Positions 21,301 through 30,667 of a DNA stretch of 30,667 bases are shown piece after piece. The translations under genes and the position numbers were made by a program. This DNA comes from Rhizophagus sp. LPA8_4_AMF (Eukaryota; Glomeromycota; Glomeromycetes; Glomerales; Glomeraceae), in the NCBI GenBank assembly GCA_021464525.1, contig JADRCO010000569.1, positions 1 through 30,667 of the forward strand, read 5' to 3'. The notes under the pieces are model-generated. The model did not search any database and had not been told where the DNA came from. It saw only the letters and a list, made by a program, of their open reading frames with translations. Within the stretch, counting starts at the first letter, position 1. Each line of letters starts with the position of its first letter.

Positions 21301-24300
21301 AATGTATGTCCACAGACAGGTAATCTAATATCAATTGGATGCCGACATTCAGGTAGATCACCATTTTGAACTCTCCAACATTCAACATTTCGTAATAAAT
21401 GACTACAATCTAATATAGTATTAACTGGATAACAACATTTAGGCATAACGTTATCTTGAACTCTCCAACATTCAACTATTGGTAATGTATGTCCACAAGG
21501 TAATCTAACATTTTCAATGGGAGCATCACATTTTTCACAATCTTCATAGCAATATTTCGGACATCTATGACCACATTTAAATCTTTCACAAAGCTTACGA
21601 CACTTATATTTCTTATGATCGCGATCGTTGAAATGACATTCATCAACACATGAATGTTTGCAAGAAAGTAGCTTATTACAAATACTACGGCATCCACCAT
21701 TTGGAGAACAAAATTCGGCAAATTGTTCGGGTTTAGTGACAACCTCTTTGCGATCAGGATGTAGTTTACATACAATTGGCATACCAGGACCAATTTGTGA
21801 TGGATCACGCTTGTGTAAGATATCAACTACCTTAGCCCACATGTCTAGAGATTTTGATGCCATCAACTTAGAATTACCAATAAGATACATTCCTTCACGA
21901 GCACGTGACAATAATACGTTACTTCTATTTTTGCTTTTAAGAAATCCGATAGAACTATATTTATTACCAGAACAATTACGAACTAATGAAATGATAACTA
22001 TTTTTGCTTCTTCACCCTGAAAGTTATCAACAGTTCTTAAAGTAACTCGTTGATTTAATGATTTTGAAGTATTACTTTTTTCTCCCTCCATATCAGCAAT
22101 ATTCTCTGCATCTCTCTCATCAATTTCAACGAAAAATGAATTAGATAAAGCATCCTTGATTTTGATCAATTGTCCTGAATAAGGAGTAAGCACTGCTATA
22201 TCTTCAGGTTCAGTATATCCATTTTTAACAAAATATTTAACCATTTCTACAACCATTTTAACTTCATGCATATTTACATGAGATTGTGTCCCAGAATCAC
22301 CAAAACTATCTTCTGGGTGATCATGATCGATAAAATATACATTATGCTGAGCTCCACATATATTTGGATATGTAGCAGTGTTATTTCCATCTTCTAAATC
22401 TTCATAAATTGTATGTCTGATTAATTCAGAAATTTCATTTCTCATACGTCTCTGAGTTAAAAGTCGAGTTTTTTCAATTGTAATTGTATTATTACCATCA
22501 ACAAGTCTTTCAAATAATGATTTGTCTAATTGATAATGTTCTCCTATTTGTGATTCCATACTAAGAGAATATGTTGAAACACTAGGTCGAAGTTGATTGT
22601 GATCCCCTATTAATATTAAATGTTGAGTGGAAGGAGTTAACGCACTAAGAATGTGAGCTTCTAAAACTTCACCAGCTTCTTCACAAATAATGATTTTAGG
22701 ATCAATATAATTAATTAAATTTTGTAATTTAGCAGCGCCACTTGTTGTCATACCAATAACATCACTACTTAATAATTTTTGACGACGCGCTTCATCATAA
22801 ATATCATTCAACTCTTGACGACGGTTCTCATGATTTTTTTGTAATGATGATAACCTTTCTTCATCAAGTTTTGTACGCCAATAATCATGAAGTTTTTGTC
22901 TTTCTTTTTTTGACATTTTCCAAATTGAACAATCCTCTAATAATTCATTTAAAGAACGATCAGTGTTTGGTTTTTCATAATTTTTTACAAATTGTAATTC
23001 TTCATTGATAAACTCATCATCATCTGAATCCGTTTCTTCATTATTTAACCAATGATCTTTTCTCTCTTTGATCTTTCTAATATCTTCCCCAATTAACCAT
23101 TTTTCAAAATCGTGTATCTTCCTTCCTTGAACCGTAGTAAATTTATTCTGAGATTCTTCAGTTTCTTTATTACTATCTTGAAAACCTTTATCATTAGTTT
23201 CTTCGTCATCAAATTCATCATCATCAATTTCTTCATCACTACTCTCTTGAAGATCTTCTTCAGTTTCAGAATCTTCATCAATTTCTTCGATAATATTTGC
23301 TCCCAAGACCCAACTAGGTAAATCATTATGAGTTACATTACTAAATTTATTATAAAAATCTCTATGAATATCCTTTAGATATTCAGATACGTCGTTCCAT
23401 GTTATGTGACTTTTATAATATGTTTTTATATCATGAACTTTCTTTTCAATCTTTTCCAATTGTTGTGCTAATATAGGGATGTCACTACTTTTAGCACTAA
23501 CTTTACCTAGCATAAAATTTTTAATTTTTTCAGATTTTGTTCGAGTACCCAATCTCACTATATTTTTTGTTATATTTTTATCAAGTAAATGCTAGTAATC
23601 ATAAAAAAAAAAAGGCGTATTAAATTAGATGAAATATAATGAATTTAAATGATAAAGTATAAATTACCTCTAAGAACTGGTCAAGGGCATGATTGGTAAA
23701 ACAAATGGTGAGAATAGGACCAATATTTGCTCGATTATTTTCGGCCAATAATACTTTCATTATTTCAACACCAACTACAGTTTTACCGGTACCAGGTGGT
23801 CCTAATAATTATGAAAAAAATAAAAAAATTATTTTGTTAAAGTTTAATTTTTTTTTTAAAAAAAAAATCTTTCAAAGTAAATTCATTACCTTCAATTAAT
23901 GCAATTTCGCGCGTTAAAGCAGATATTAATGCTTTAGCTGCAATTGAAAAAATGAATAAATTAATAAAATTTATGTCGTGATATATGGATTTTAAAAAAA
24001 AATTAGATCTTTTTGTTACCTTGAGATTCATCTAATCTACTATATGCTTTAATTTTCTTTGCTACATCATCATAAGTATGTGTATTGGCAACATTTAATG
24101 TTAAGTTCTGCTTATTATCGCATAAAGCTGTTAAATCAAATTGAAATCCTGGTACTACAGTATACTTTGGAGGTTTAACATTAACATGAGCGCTCTCCAA
24201 ACGGAAATCAAGTTCAGGAGCTAAATATTGTTTAAAAGGGAGAGAAGACGGCTTGGTAGTTTGAAGTGTTCTAAGAACATGACGATAAGCTTCATAATAA

Positions 24301-26312
24301 ATATTAGTTGATTCCACCATGTAACTTTTTACTTTGTTCGAATTTTTTGCATTATTTTCTGTTGTTGAATTACGAAGTTTTGAAATTTCATTCAATGCAA
24401 TAGGATAAATTGATGGGTCATTGAAATTGATATGTATTCTAATACGTTCATCTTCTGTCATTTCATCTCTTGACATGATTACACCGAAATAAATTGAATA
24501 TAAATCAAAATCACTTGTAGATATGTTATCACTACTATTCGATTGTGCTTGTATGGAATTCGGATTTGGTAATAAAAGAGCAACGAGATTACCAGATTTT
24601 AATCTTTTACTGTTTTGCCAATATTCTCTTCTTTTCTTTGCATTTGTTGAATTATGAGTTGGAATAAATTTTAGAGTACAAAACAAACCATTCCATCTAT
24701 TACAATCAACATTAACAAATTCTATATTTGCATATACTTGTAAATCTCCATTATCATTCGCACCTTTATTATAAGTATATTTACCTCCTCTATTTAGTAC
24801 TGTCTTTAATTCATTTGATAATCTATCATCATTATTAAAAGAAGAAGAAGAATTTTTTGATAATAAAGTCAAAAAATTTGATATTCCACCACGAATTGGA
24901 TTTAACATATCTTCTCTTAAAAGGCGGAATTGTCTATCAAGTAATCTAGCCACTTCACTGGGTAAAGAGTGATGTGCATCACAAAGAGAAGGCAAATGAG
25001 GTGGGCCATATAAAATTTCTTCTTTTGTAGGAATAATTGATATTTTTGATATTTCTTCAAAATCATTATCATGTCTTTTTTCACTGTCTTCTGAAGATTC
25101 ATCAGGTACATTGGAAGTTTCCGAAATATCATGTTCGGTATTAAACATTTCAATCATAATATTCATTTCGTTATCTAGTATCGCGAAAAAATATTTCCTG
25201 GTCTCCGAATTATCAATTAATGGGTCTGTTGAAATGAGTGGTCTTTCAAATGATCGTTTATATTTAGCCGTTAAGTCATGTAAATAGCGAACAATATTAT
25301 GCATTGACTCATTAGTAGATGCCTCTTTAATACGACGTAATAACTCTGTAAGAAGTCGTACAATTATCAAAAAAAAAATTCCTAGACTATCAAACGTATT
25401 AAAGAAAGATTAATTACTTGATTTGCATATCTACACGTTATATGTCAAAATTATTACTTACGAGGGTGGAATGAATGAATATTGTTCTTCGTTAAATAAT
25501 TTATCCACATTAACGTTACGATCCACGATAGAATTACGTGAAACAAGCGTTTCCAACATTTTCATCACTTTCTTATGAAGGAACGAGTCCTGTTTTTTTT
25601 AGAAAAAAAAAAGGAATCAATCGTAAAGAAAAGAATAATTAATCTATCACATTTAGTTAGTTTCGTCAATAATACTTACGAGATTTTTATAAATAAGCAT
25701 AAATATGGCGTCAACATATTTCAAAATGCACTTAGTAATGTCAGTTTTTGTCAGTAACCCCAAAAAAGGTAATATAACATATTGAAAAGATAATATTCTA
25801 TTATTAAGTCCCGCATCACATGATATAGGGAAATTTATTATTTCTTTTAATCTCTCTAGACCTTTATCATTACCTAATTCTGTTACTAATTCTACGGCTT
25901 TTTGAGAATCAGTTGCTACTAATGCCGAAGAAATGAAAATTCTAACATCATTTTGATACCAAGGGGTTTTCAACAATTTTTTTTTCCAAACGGTAGTAAT
26001 CGGTTCCCCTTTAACAATAAACACTAATTTGTCACTACCTCCATATGCTAATTTAGAGGAACTAAAATTCTCAATGGCAGTTTTTTGTTGCAGTTTCTTT
26101 CTTTCAGGAATACTAAGTCTTGGTGTTGTATCATGAACTCTTCCAGCATCACCACCACCACGTCCTCCACGAAAGCTTCTTCTTTCACGGCCGCCACCGC
26201 GCCCTCCGCGGAAGCTTCCTCTTTCGCTGAAATGGCTACCACCGCGTTCAACACGGCGGAAGTTTGCTCTTGCGCTATAGTTGCTATCACCACCAAATCC
26301 TCGTCCTCTCAT
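18345..26312 (-). CDS. ZNFX1-like NF-X1 zinc-finger RNA helicase (Hrr1/SAD-3 type)
   Basis: Predicted exons, descending: 26312-25680, 25589-25462, 25386-24020, 23937-23890, 23801-23668, 23591-20118, 20030-19490, 19416-18783, 18699-18345. They sum to 7,314 nt (2,437 aa plus stop) and every phase agrees. Residues 1-55 are Gly/Arg-rich with RGG motifs. A ZNFX1-type N-terminal region follows (LPSLCDAHHSLPSEV, RLLREDMLNPIRGGI). The SF1 helicase core has Walker A GPPGTGKT at about 726, split by an intron; motif II CEEAGEVLEAH at about 1071; GDHNQLRP; QRRMRNE; DNFQGEEAKIVIIS at about 1290; and SRAREGMYLIGN at about 1333. An acidic insert lies at about 870-920. Tandem Cys/His repeats fill about 1468-1920. 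The C-terminus has CGHIYT and CPECQAPI like other ZNFX1 proteins. Known relatives act in RNA-directed silencing: fission yeast Hrr1 in the RdRP complex, Neurospora SAD-3, worm ZNFX-1. Vertebrate ZNFX1 also senses RNA. The family call is firm; the silencing role here is inferred. Confidence 0.93.
20118..21510 (-). repeat. In-gene tandem array of about 15 Cys/His (NF-X1-like) units
   Basis: Inside exon 6 of the ZNFX1-like gene the protein repeats a unit of about 28-32 residues of the form C-G-H-T-L-x-x-V-E-C-W-R-V-Q then about 5-8 residues then C. I count 15 full units and one degenerate unit at the end (CCEHT). At DNA level the phrase gtatgtccacaa recurs every 80-100 bases. Each unit offers a Cys-His-Cys-Cys ligand set. 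Neighbouring units such as LRNVECWRVQN are near identical, indicating duplication within the gene. Confidence 0.9.
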
Positions 26313-26539
26313 AGTAACTTTTGAAAAATAAGATTTAAGTATTTAATATTTGTATGATATTTTAATAAATAGCGAAAATTTGATAATTTTCTTTTACTTC
26401 TGAAAATTTTTCTCCCTCTTTTTTTTTTAATAAAAAATAAAGGCTAAGGAAAGCAAAAGAAACGATGTTCCCCTTAAAAATTCTATTCCTTAATGGTTAT
26501 TTATAATGATTACTTCTTTATTAGCCATATACGTAAACA

Positions 26540-27004
26540 ATGGAGTTGTCAAAACAAAGAGTCACAATTATAAAAAAAGTGTCGAACGTTTTAGATTGTC
26601 ATATATTACCTGGGTTTATATTATGTGGTTTATGTGGGCACATCATATTTTTTCTGGTGCCGAAAGTAGTGTTTGATATAATGATATGTCTATTTATTAG
26701 CCGCAGTTCTTTTTATAAAACGCCTCTTTTATCAATATATAATCATCATTTTTGTATTTTTGGTGAACAAAATGATCTACTTGCTATATTTGTAAACAAT
26801 AAATCACCTTTTTTATCATTAACGATAAAGGAATTCCGTTCTTCCGAACAAAGTATTTTATTTATTGGTATCTTTAAAACATGTAGTATCTTTATATCAT
26901 TCGTATCAAAATACGCTACCAATTTTGTTTCAATTTTGTTTCATTTAATAATAAATCCTTTTCTAAAATTTTTTCCCCCTTCACAATTCTTTATATATTT
27001 TTAA
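26540..27004 (+). CDS. Hypothetical hydrophobic protein, 154 aa (uncertain)
   Basis: An open frame runs from ATG at 26540 to a stop at 27004, longer than expected by chance in DNA this AT-rich. Two hydrophobic stretches are seen, at about residues 20-54 (ILPGFILCGLCGHIIFFLVP) and 107-147 (rich in Phe and Ile), so a membrane protein is possible. TTATTTATAA lies about 35-40 bases upstream. The gene would diverge from the ZNFX1-like gene, with 227 bases between the two ATGs. Against it, the peptide has no recognisable domain, and the opposite strand has its own coding-like run of 54 codons (26907-26746). It may be the antisense shadow of a decayed gene. Confidence 0.35.
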   Translation: MELSKQRVTIIKKVSNVLDCHILPGFILCGLCGHIIFFLVPKVVFDIMICLFISRSSFYKTPLLSIYNHHFCIFGEQNDLLAIFVNNKSPFLSLTIKEFRSSEQSILFIGIFKTCSIFISFVSKYATNFVSILFHLIINPFLKFFPPSQFFIYF

Positions 27005-27461
27005 AACTGTACACTTTATGAGGTTTTAGGTAATTAGAGTAGTTATTCAATTAAGAATTTGTAAGCTGCTTCAAGTAGAGCAATATAATTTTCAAATTAT
27101 ATGATATTCAAATATACGTAAGCGAGCCGAATTTTCCTTACCGAATAAGTATAACAATATTTTTTCGCTTTTGACCGGTCGAATTGATAATAATATATTA
27201 TTAATCGTATTTTTATCTATAATTTGTAATATTTTTCTTAATATTCATTCCTTAAATATATAATAAGGGATAACTTAATCCTGGGCGTATGATATACAAC
27301 CTGAAATTAACTAAAATAGGACGTTTGAATCAATTAGTTAGTAACACGAACATGCACGCAGAATTTTTTTCGAATTATTACTTACAAATGATTTTTACGC
27401 CTTTACATTTGACAGCCACCAAAAATGGTAAAAGCCTGATTTTGAATTTATTGATCAACAC

Positions 27462-27576
27462 TCGGAGTTAGCAACAAAAAAATATATACGTATATAGAAT
27501 TCTTTTTAAACATATATCAGAATATATATTTTTTGTTATCAGAAACTTGGCGCTGAATCAGAAAAACAAACTCCGA
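27462..27576. repeat. Nested inverted repeats (hairpin-type element)
   Basis: TCGGAGTT (27462-27469) pairs with AACTCCGA (27569-27576). Inside, AACAAAAAAATATATA pairs with TATATATTTTTTGTT (ending about 27538). A perfect palindrome TATATACGTATATA sits near the left inner arm. This could be a small MITE-like element. Confidence 0.5.
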
Positions 27577-29240
27577 ATTAAGTAACTTTTTTTATTTGAT
27601 TGTGTCACCCTATTTCTGAAATTTCCGAATATCAAAATTCTTTTATTTTTCAGCATTGTCCTTAGGTGTACGGTTATTACGAGAAATAATTATGTGAATA
27701 ATTTATTGGTATCACGTGATTAATGTGTTACGATATACTTACATTTTTTTTCGCCGCAGATAATAGAAAAGTGTATTAATAATTCGTCTTAAGCTGATTT
27801 CTTGCTTACGAATGGGAAATTATCAAGTGAGCCAAATTTCCCGCAATGAACTAGTACCACTTTCTTTTCCATAATATATCCACAAATTAATGGTTAATTT
27901 TCCTCAATAAAATTTTCATCCAACTACATTTATGACTCTGAATTTTTCTATTGCTACATCAAGTACTCTTCGCTTCAGTTTATTGCAAAATATTTTTTTA
28001 ACTGTCAGAACCAGTGGTTACCTTATTATGGAAATACATTATTTTATATACTTTAATTTGTAATAAATTGTAAATTAGACAAAGCGAAAGGTATATAATA
28101 ACAGAATCCACATCGTGATTTCAGAAATCAGGTGATCAGATTTAGACGTGACTCCGATTGACCTGGAGTGATTGATTTTATTTCTTTTTATTTCTTGAAT
28201 CTACCAGAGAATTATCCATTTCGCTTGTGCAAGATGATAAAAGTGATTAAGAATCAACAAATAATTAATGTTATCAGAATGAAAAATATTCTACATCTAT
28301 TCAAGCGTTGCATAAAACTCCGATTAGTCACTCACTGTTCTAGGTTGCTCATTCAGATTCCTTGTGGATTGCATGCAACTCATATCGGGTTAATAATTTT
28401 GGACATGCTTGTATTTCTTGAAAAGAACATAAATATAATATCTGGTACTTTATCTGCATGTTATATAGCTTGTATGAATGAAACGCCATTTTAAGTTACA
28501 GTAATAATAAATTTAATGATTCCCGAAGATACTTGGGTTATTAAAAAGTAATTTAGATACTATTTTTGATGTCATAGTTAAGATCATTGGATTTTATCTT
28601 AAATTAATGATGAAAGAATATAAACTTATTAAATCATCATCATCATGTAACTTTTTAATATGCGTTCTACAGTTTTATAATAAGCTTTTACTTGGAATCA
28701 AATTGACTGTTAGGTACACTGCGAAGCAAATAAATGACATATATCTTATATGGCACCGGATGACCAGCAGAATTTTATAATATTACTCATGATTTCACTC
28801 TTTGGATAATTGCATTAGGCCAGAAGATATAGAATAATCTTGATATAATGGTATATACAATTACCGAATTGGATATTTAATGATTATGATTATTAAAATT
28901 ATGCTCTGATTGATTATGACTCTAAAATAATTTCATCTATTTAAATAATTTTTGATAAATGAATAACAAATTATCCAAGAATGTATTATTGTGGTTTGAT
29001 TATTTATTAATTGTTAAGCGTAGGATACTTCAGGTACGGAATTGATGTCCGCACGCGTGTAAGCCGTGTAACTACCAACCCAATTCTAGGTTCTTGTGTA
29101 ACTACCAATTTTACGTGATTTTTGTCGAATTTAAAATTTAAATATACTGTACATTTTTTTTAAAAAAATATAAATTTTTCAATTTTAGCGATAATCAAAC
29201 CATATACTTTTTTTTTTTTACTATATTTTAACGATACTAT

Positions 29241-29316
29241 ATTTTTAAACGATACATTATTGATGATCGTGTGATTTTAACACTTCGGACACTTCAACAG
29301 TTCCTGTTACCTAGTA
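29241..29316. repeat. Right copy of the dispersed repeat
   Basis: TTTTTAAACGATAC through ACTTCAACAGTTCCTG and TTACCTAGT matches the block at 1-80 in the same orientation. Both are followed by AT-rich DNA that no longer aligns. Confidence 0.6.
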
Positions 29317-29943
29317 AATAAATAAAAACAGTAATAACAATAATAATACGAATAATGAAAAAAAAAAAAATAGCGAATAAGTCTTTTTATTAGTGTTAAT
29401 AATTAATAAGTTCATAAGTAATAATAAAAAAAATTCAACTTCAAAAAATACTGAAAAATAAAATATTTTAAAAAAATTATTTTGGTTTGAAAAACCAATT
29501 AAAATCAATTTTATAAAAACTAAAATCAATTTTTTTTTAGTTTGAAAAAAATAAAAAAAAAAATAAAAACAAAATTTCAGAAAAAATTTCGGTCTATAAG
29601 AAACGAGGAAAAAGGTAGTCTAAAAAAAGAAAAATTTGTATACAGTATAAGAACCGAAAAAGATATTTCTTTAAAAAAATAAACAAATTTCTGGTTTATA
29701 AAAATCAAAAAACATATTAAAAAATAATATCTAAAAAAAAGCCTATCCGGATAGCTTCAACGATGTTATCTGCTGCTAGTACAAAAATGAAATATGATTG
29801 CAAAAAAAAAAAAATATTAGCAATCAGAACCTCAAAAAGAGATGATGATTTCATTTCGATTATGTTAATATTATCGAAATTTTACATATTTTAGTGACTT
29901 AGTTCTTTCTCTTTTTACCGATGGCGTATATTAACATGAATAG

Positions 29944-30217
29944 GAAATAATTTTTTGCCAAATGCTCGAAAGGAAAGGAGAACTTTGACAGACCTGATTA
30001 TGGAAAAATTTGAATCGCAAAATTTGATTAAGGGTAAAACTTCAGGTTAGAAATCATTTGAATAATTTATGTTATACTAAATTATATGTTATATTTATTA
30101 GATGTAACATCTCAAAATCCGTCTATAAATCCTGATAATATCAAATATTTAATTAGTATAACAAACAAATTAACGAAATTTGCAATCTATTTTAGAGTTG
30201 GCACTGTGGCGAATTAA
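29944..30217 (+). CDS. Possible two-exon gene fragment (uncertain)
   Basis: Exon A (about 29944-30033) reads NNFLPNARKERRTLTDLIME and then KFESQNLIK. A donor GTAAAAC at 30034 and an acceptor TTTATTAG ending at 30101 enclose a 68-base intron. Exon B (30102-30217) continues in phase with DVTSQNPSINPDNIKYLI and ends at TAA 30215-30217. An alternative donor at about 30163 and an acceptor TTTTAG ending at 30194 would instead continue as LALWRINHIKSKLKS. There is no clear first exon; an internal ATG lies at about 29999. Family not recognised. Confidence 0.3.
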
Positions 30218-30325
30218 CCATATTAAGTCAAAATTGAAGAGTATATTAAGAAAAATTTTTATTGTGAACAGTGAATTTTTTATTAAAATCTTTAAATATT
30301 TTTAATTAATACTATTTCTAATTAG

Positions 30326-30556
30326 CCAATTTCAATTGATGCTCCTTTTCACAATTATTTTGCTTCACATTCCCTACGTTCTTTTAATATTCAAGTTTTA
30401 ATGCCAATGAACAAAGATAATATTATAATAACTTTAATAAGTAGAAATATTATTTTTCGTGTAAAACAAATGGAGATGATATTTTACTTTTGGGTGAATA
30501 ACTTTATAAGCGAAATATTATTTTATATACGCGAAAATAATATTTCTTTTACGTAG
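30326..30556 (+). other. Stop-free stretch, possible exon
   Basis: After an acceptor-like CTAATTAG, a 76-codon open frame (PISIDAPFHNYFASHSLRSF onward) runs to TAG at 30554-30556. There is no ATG at its start. It could be a further exon of the candidate gene just upstream, but no donor joins them convincingly. Confidence 0.2.
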
Positions 30557-30617
30557 AACGAGAAAGACATTTTTTTGATTCAAATCAGTGTACTACCGTA
30601 TAGCGCTGCATATAGTA

Positions 30618-30667
30618 CCCCCGGTACTATTCAAAAAAGCCAGCCTAGATTGAATAGTACCCGGGGG
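30618..30667. repeat. Inverted repeat cut by the window end
   Basis: CCCCCGGTACTATTCAA (30618-30634) pairs with TTGAATAGTACCCGGGGG (30650-30667) except for one extra base. The left arm also forms its own small palindrome (AGTACC ccc GGTACT). The right arm reaches the last base, so the element probably continues. Confidence 0.75.

Larger units (their letters stand above)
27005..29940. other. Gene-poor right flank
   Basis: Contains the hairpin element at 27462 and the dispersed repeat at 29241. A short minus-strand frame near 28340-28480 (MAFHSYKLYNMQIKYQILYL, ending HAIHKESE) and an overlapping plus-strand frame at 28168-28494 cannot be told apart. 29340-29720 is A-rich low-complexity DNA. 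Confidence 0.45.

Noticed and set aside
20118..21510. CRISPR-like array
   Set aside because: The spaced repeats are in-frame zinc-finger coding units in a eukaryotic gene, not direct repeats with unique spacers.
21476..22020. Additional frames inside the helicase gene on both strands
   Set aside because: They are shadows of the conserved helicase and Cys/His repeat coding sequence.
26085..26324. Plus-strand frame rich in Ser/Thr/Ala opposite the RGG region
   Set aside because: It is the antisense of repeated Gly/Arg codons in the helicase N-terminus.
29311..29529. Minus-strand frame rich in Leu and Phe
   Set aside because: It is produced by A/T homopolymers; low complexity, not a gene.
1..30667. 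tRNA and rRNA genes
   Set aside because: No cloverleaf with a T-arm consensus or rRNA-like block was noticed by eye; a tRNAscan-SE or Infernal run would be decisive.

Overview
The window looks like nuclear DNA of a fungus, most likely an arbuscular mycorrhizal fungus of the Rhizophagus irregularis type. It is strongly AT-rich, has long gene-poor stretches full of homopolymers and small repeats, and holds genes cut into many exons by short GT-AG introns. The two large proteins resemble families I recall as common in that genus. The species call is inference; no rRNA, tRNA or organelle gene was seen to confirm it.

Two large genes lie head to tail on the minus strand. The upstream one (26312 down to 18345, 9 exons, about 2,437 aa) is a ZNFX1/Hrr1/SAD-3-type superfamily 1 RNA helicase. 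It has an RGG-rich N-terminus, a complete set of helicase motifs, an acidic insert, at least 15 tandem Cys/His (NF-X1-like) repeats and a ZNFX1-type C-terminal Cys-rich module. All exon phases fit and no break was found. The second (16578 down to 7818, 29 exons, about 2,124 codons) is a very large GTPase-like protein (VLIG-type G domain) with a Cys/His-rich tail. All its exon phases agree except at one exon, which is one base short and so contains an in-frame TAG. Its G1 and G3 motifs are altered, and it stops about where I recall relatives entering a von Willebrand A domain. It therefore looks like a decaying or repurposed paralog.

The rest is sparse. 1-7817 holds tandem and inverted repeats, one plausible small orphan gene with a TATA box (2071-2400, minus) and broken coding-like remnants at about 6194-6741. 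16651-18344, between the large genes, holds the promoter of the GTPase-like gene and two short coding-like scraps. 26313-30667 holds one uncertain hydrophobic ORF on the plus strand, hairpin-type repeats, and a possible spliced plus-strand gene fragment at the right end. A diverged copy of the first ~80 bases recurs near 29241-29316.

Functionally, ZNFX1-type helicases work with RNA-dependent RNA polymerase and Argonaute in small-RNA silencing in several eukaryotes. A cooperative role for the VLIG-like neighbour is only a hypothesis. Exon boundaries were placed by hand from splice sites, reading-frame phase and peptide continuity.
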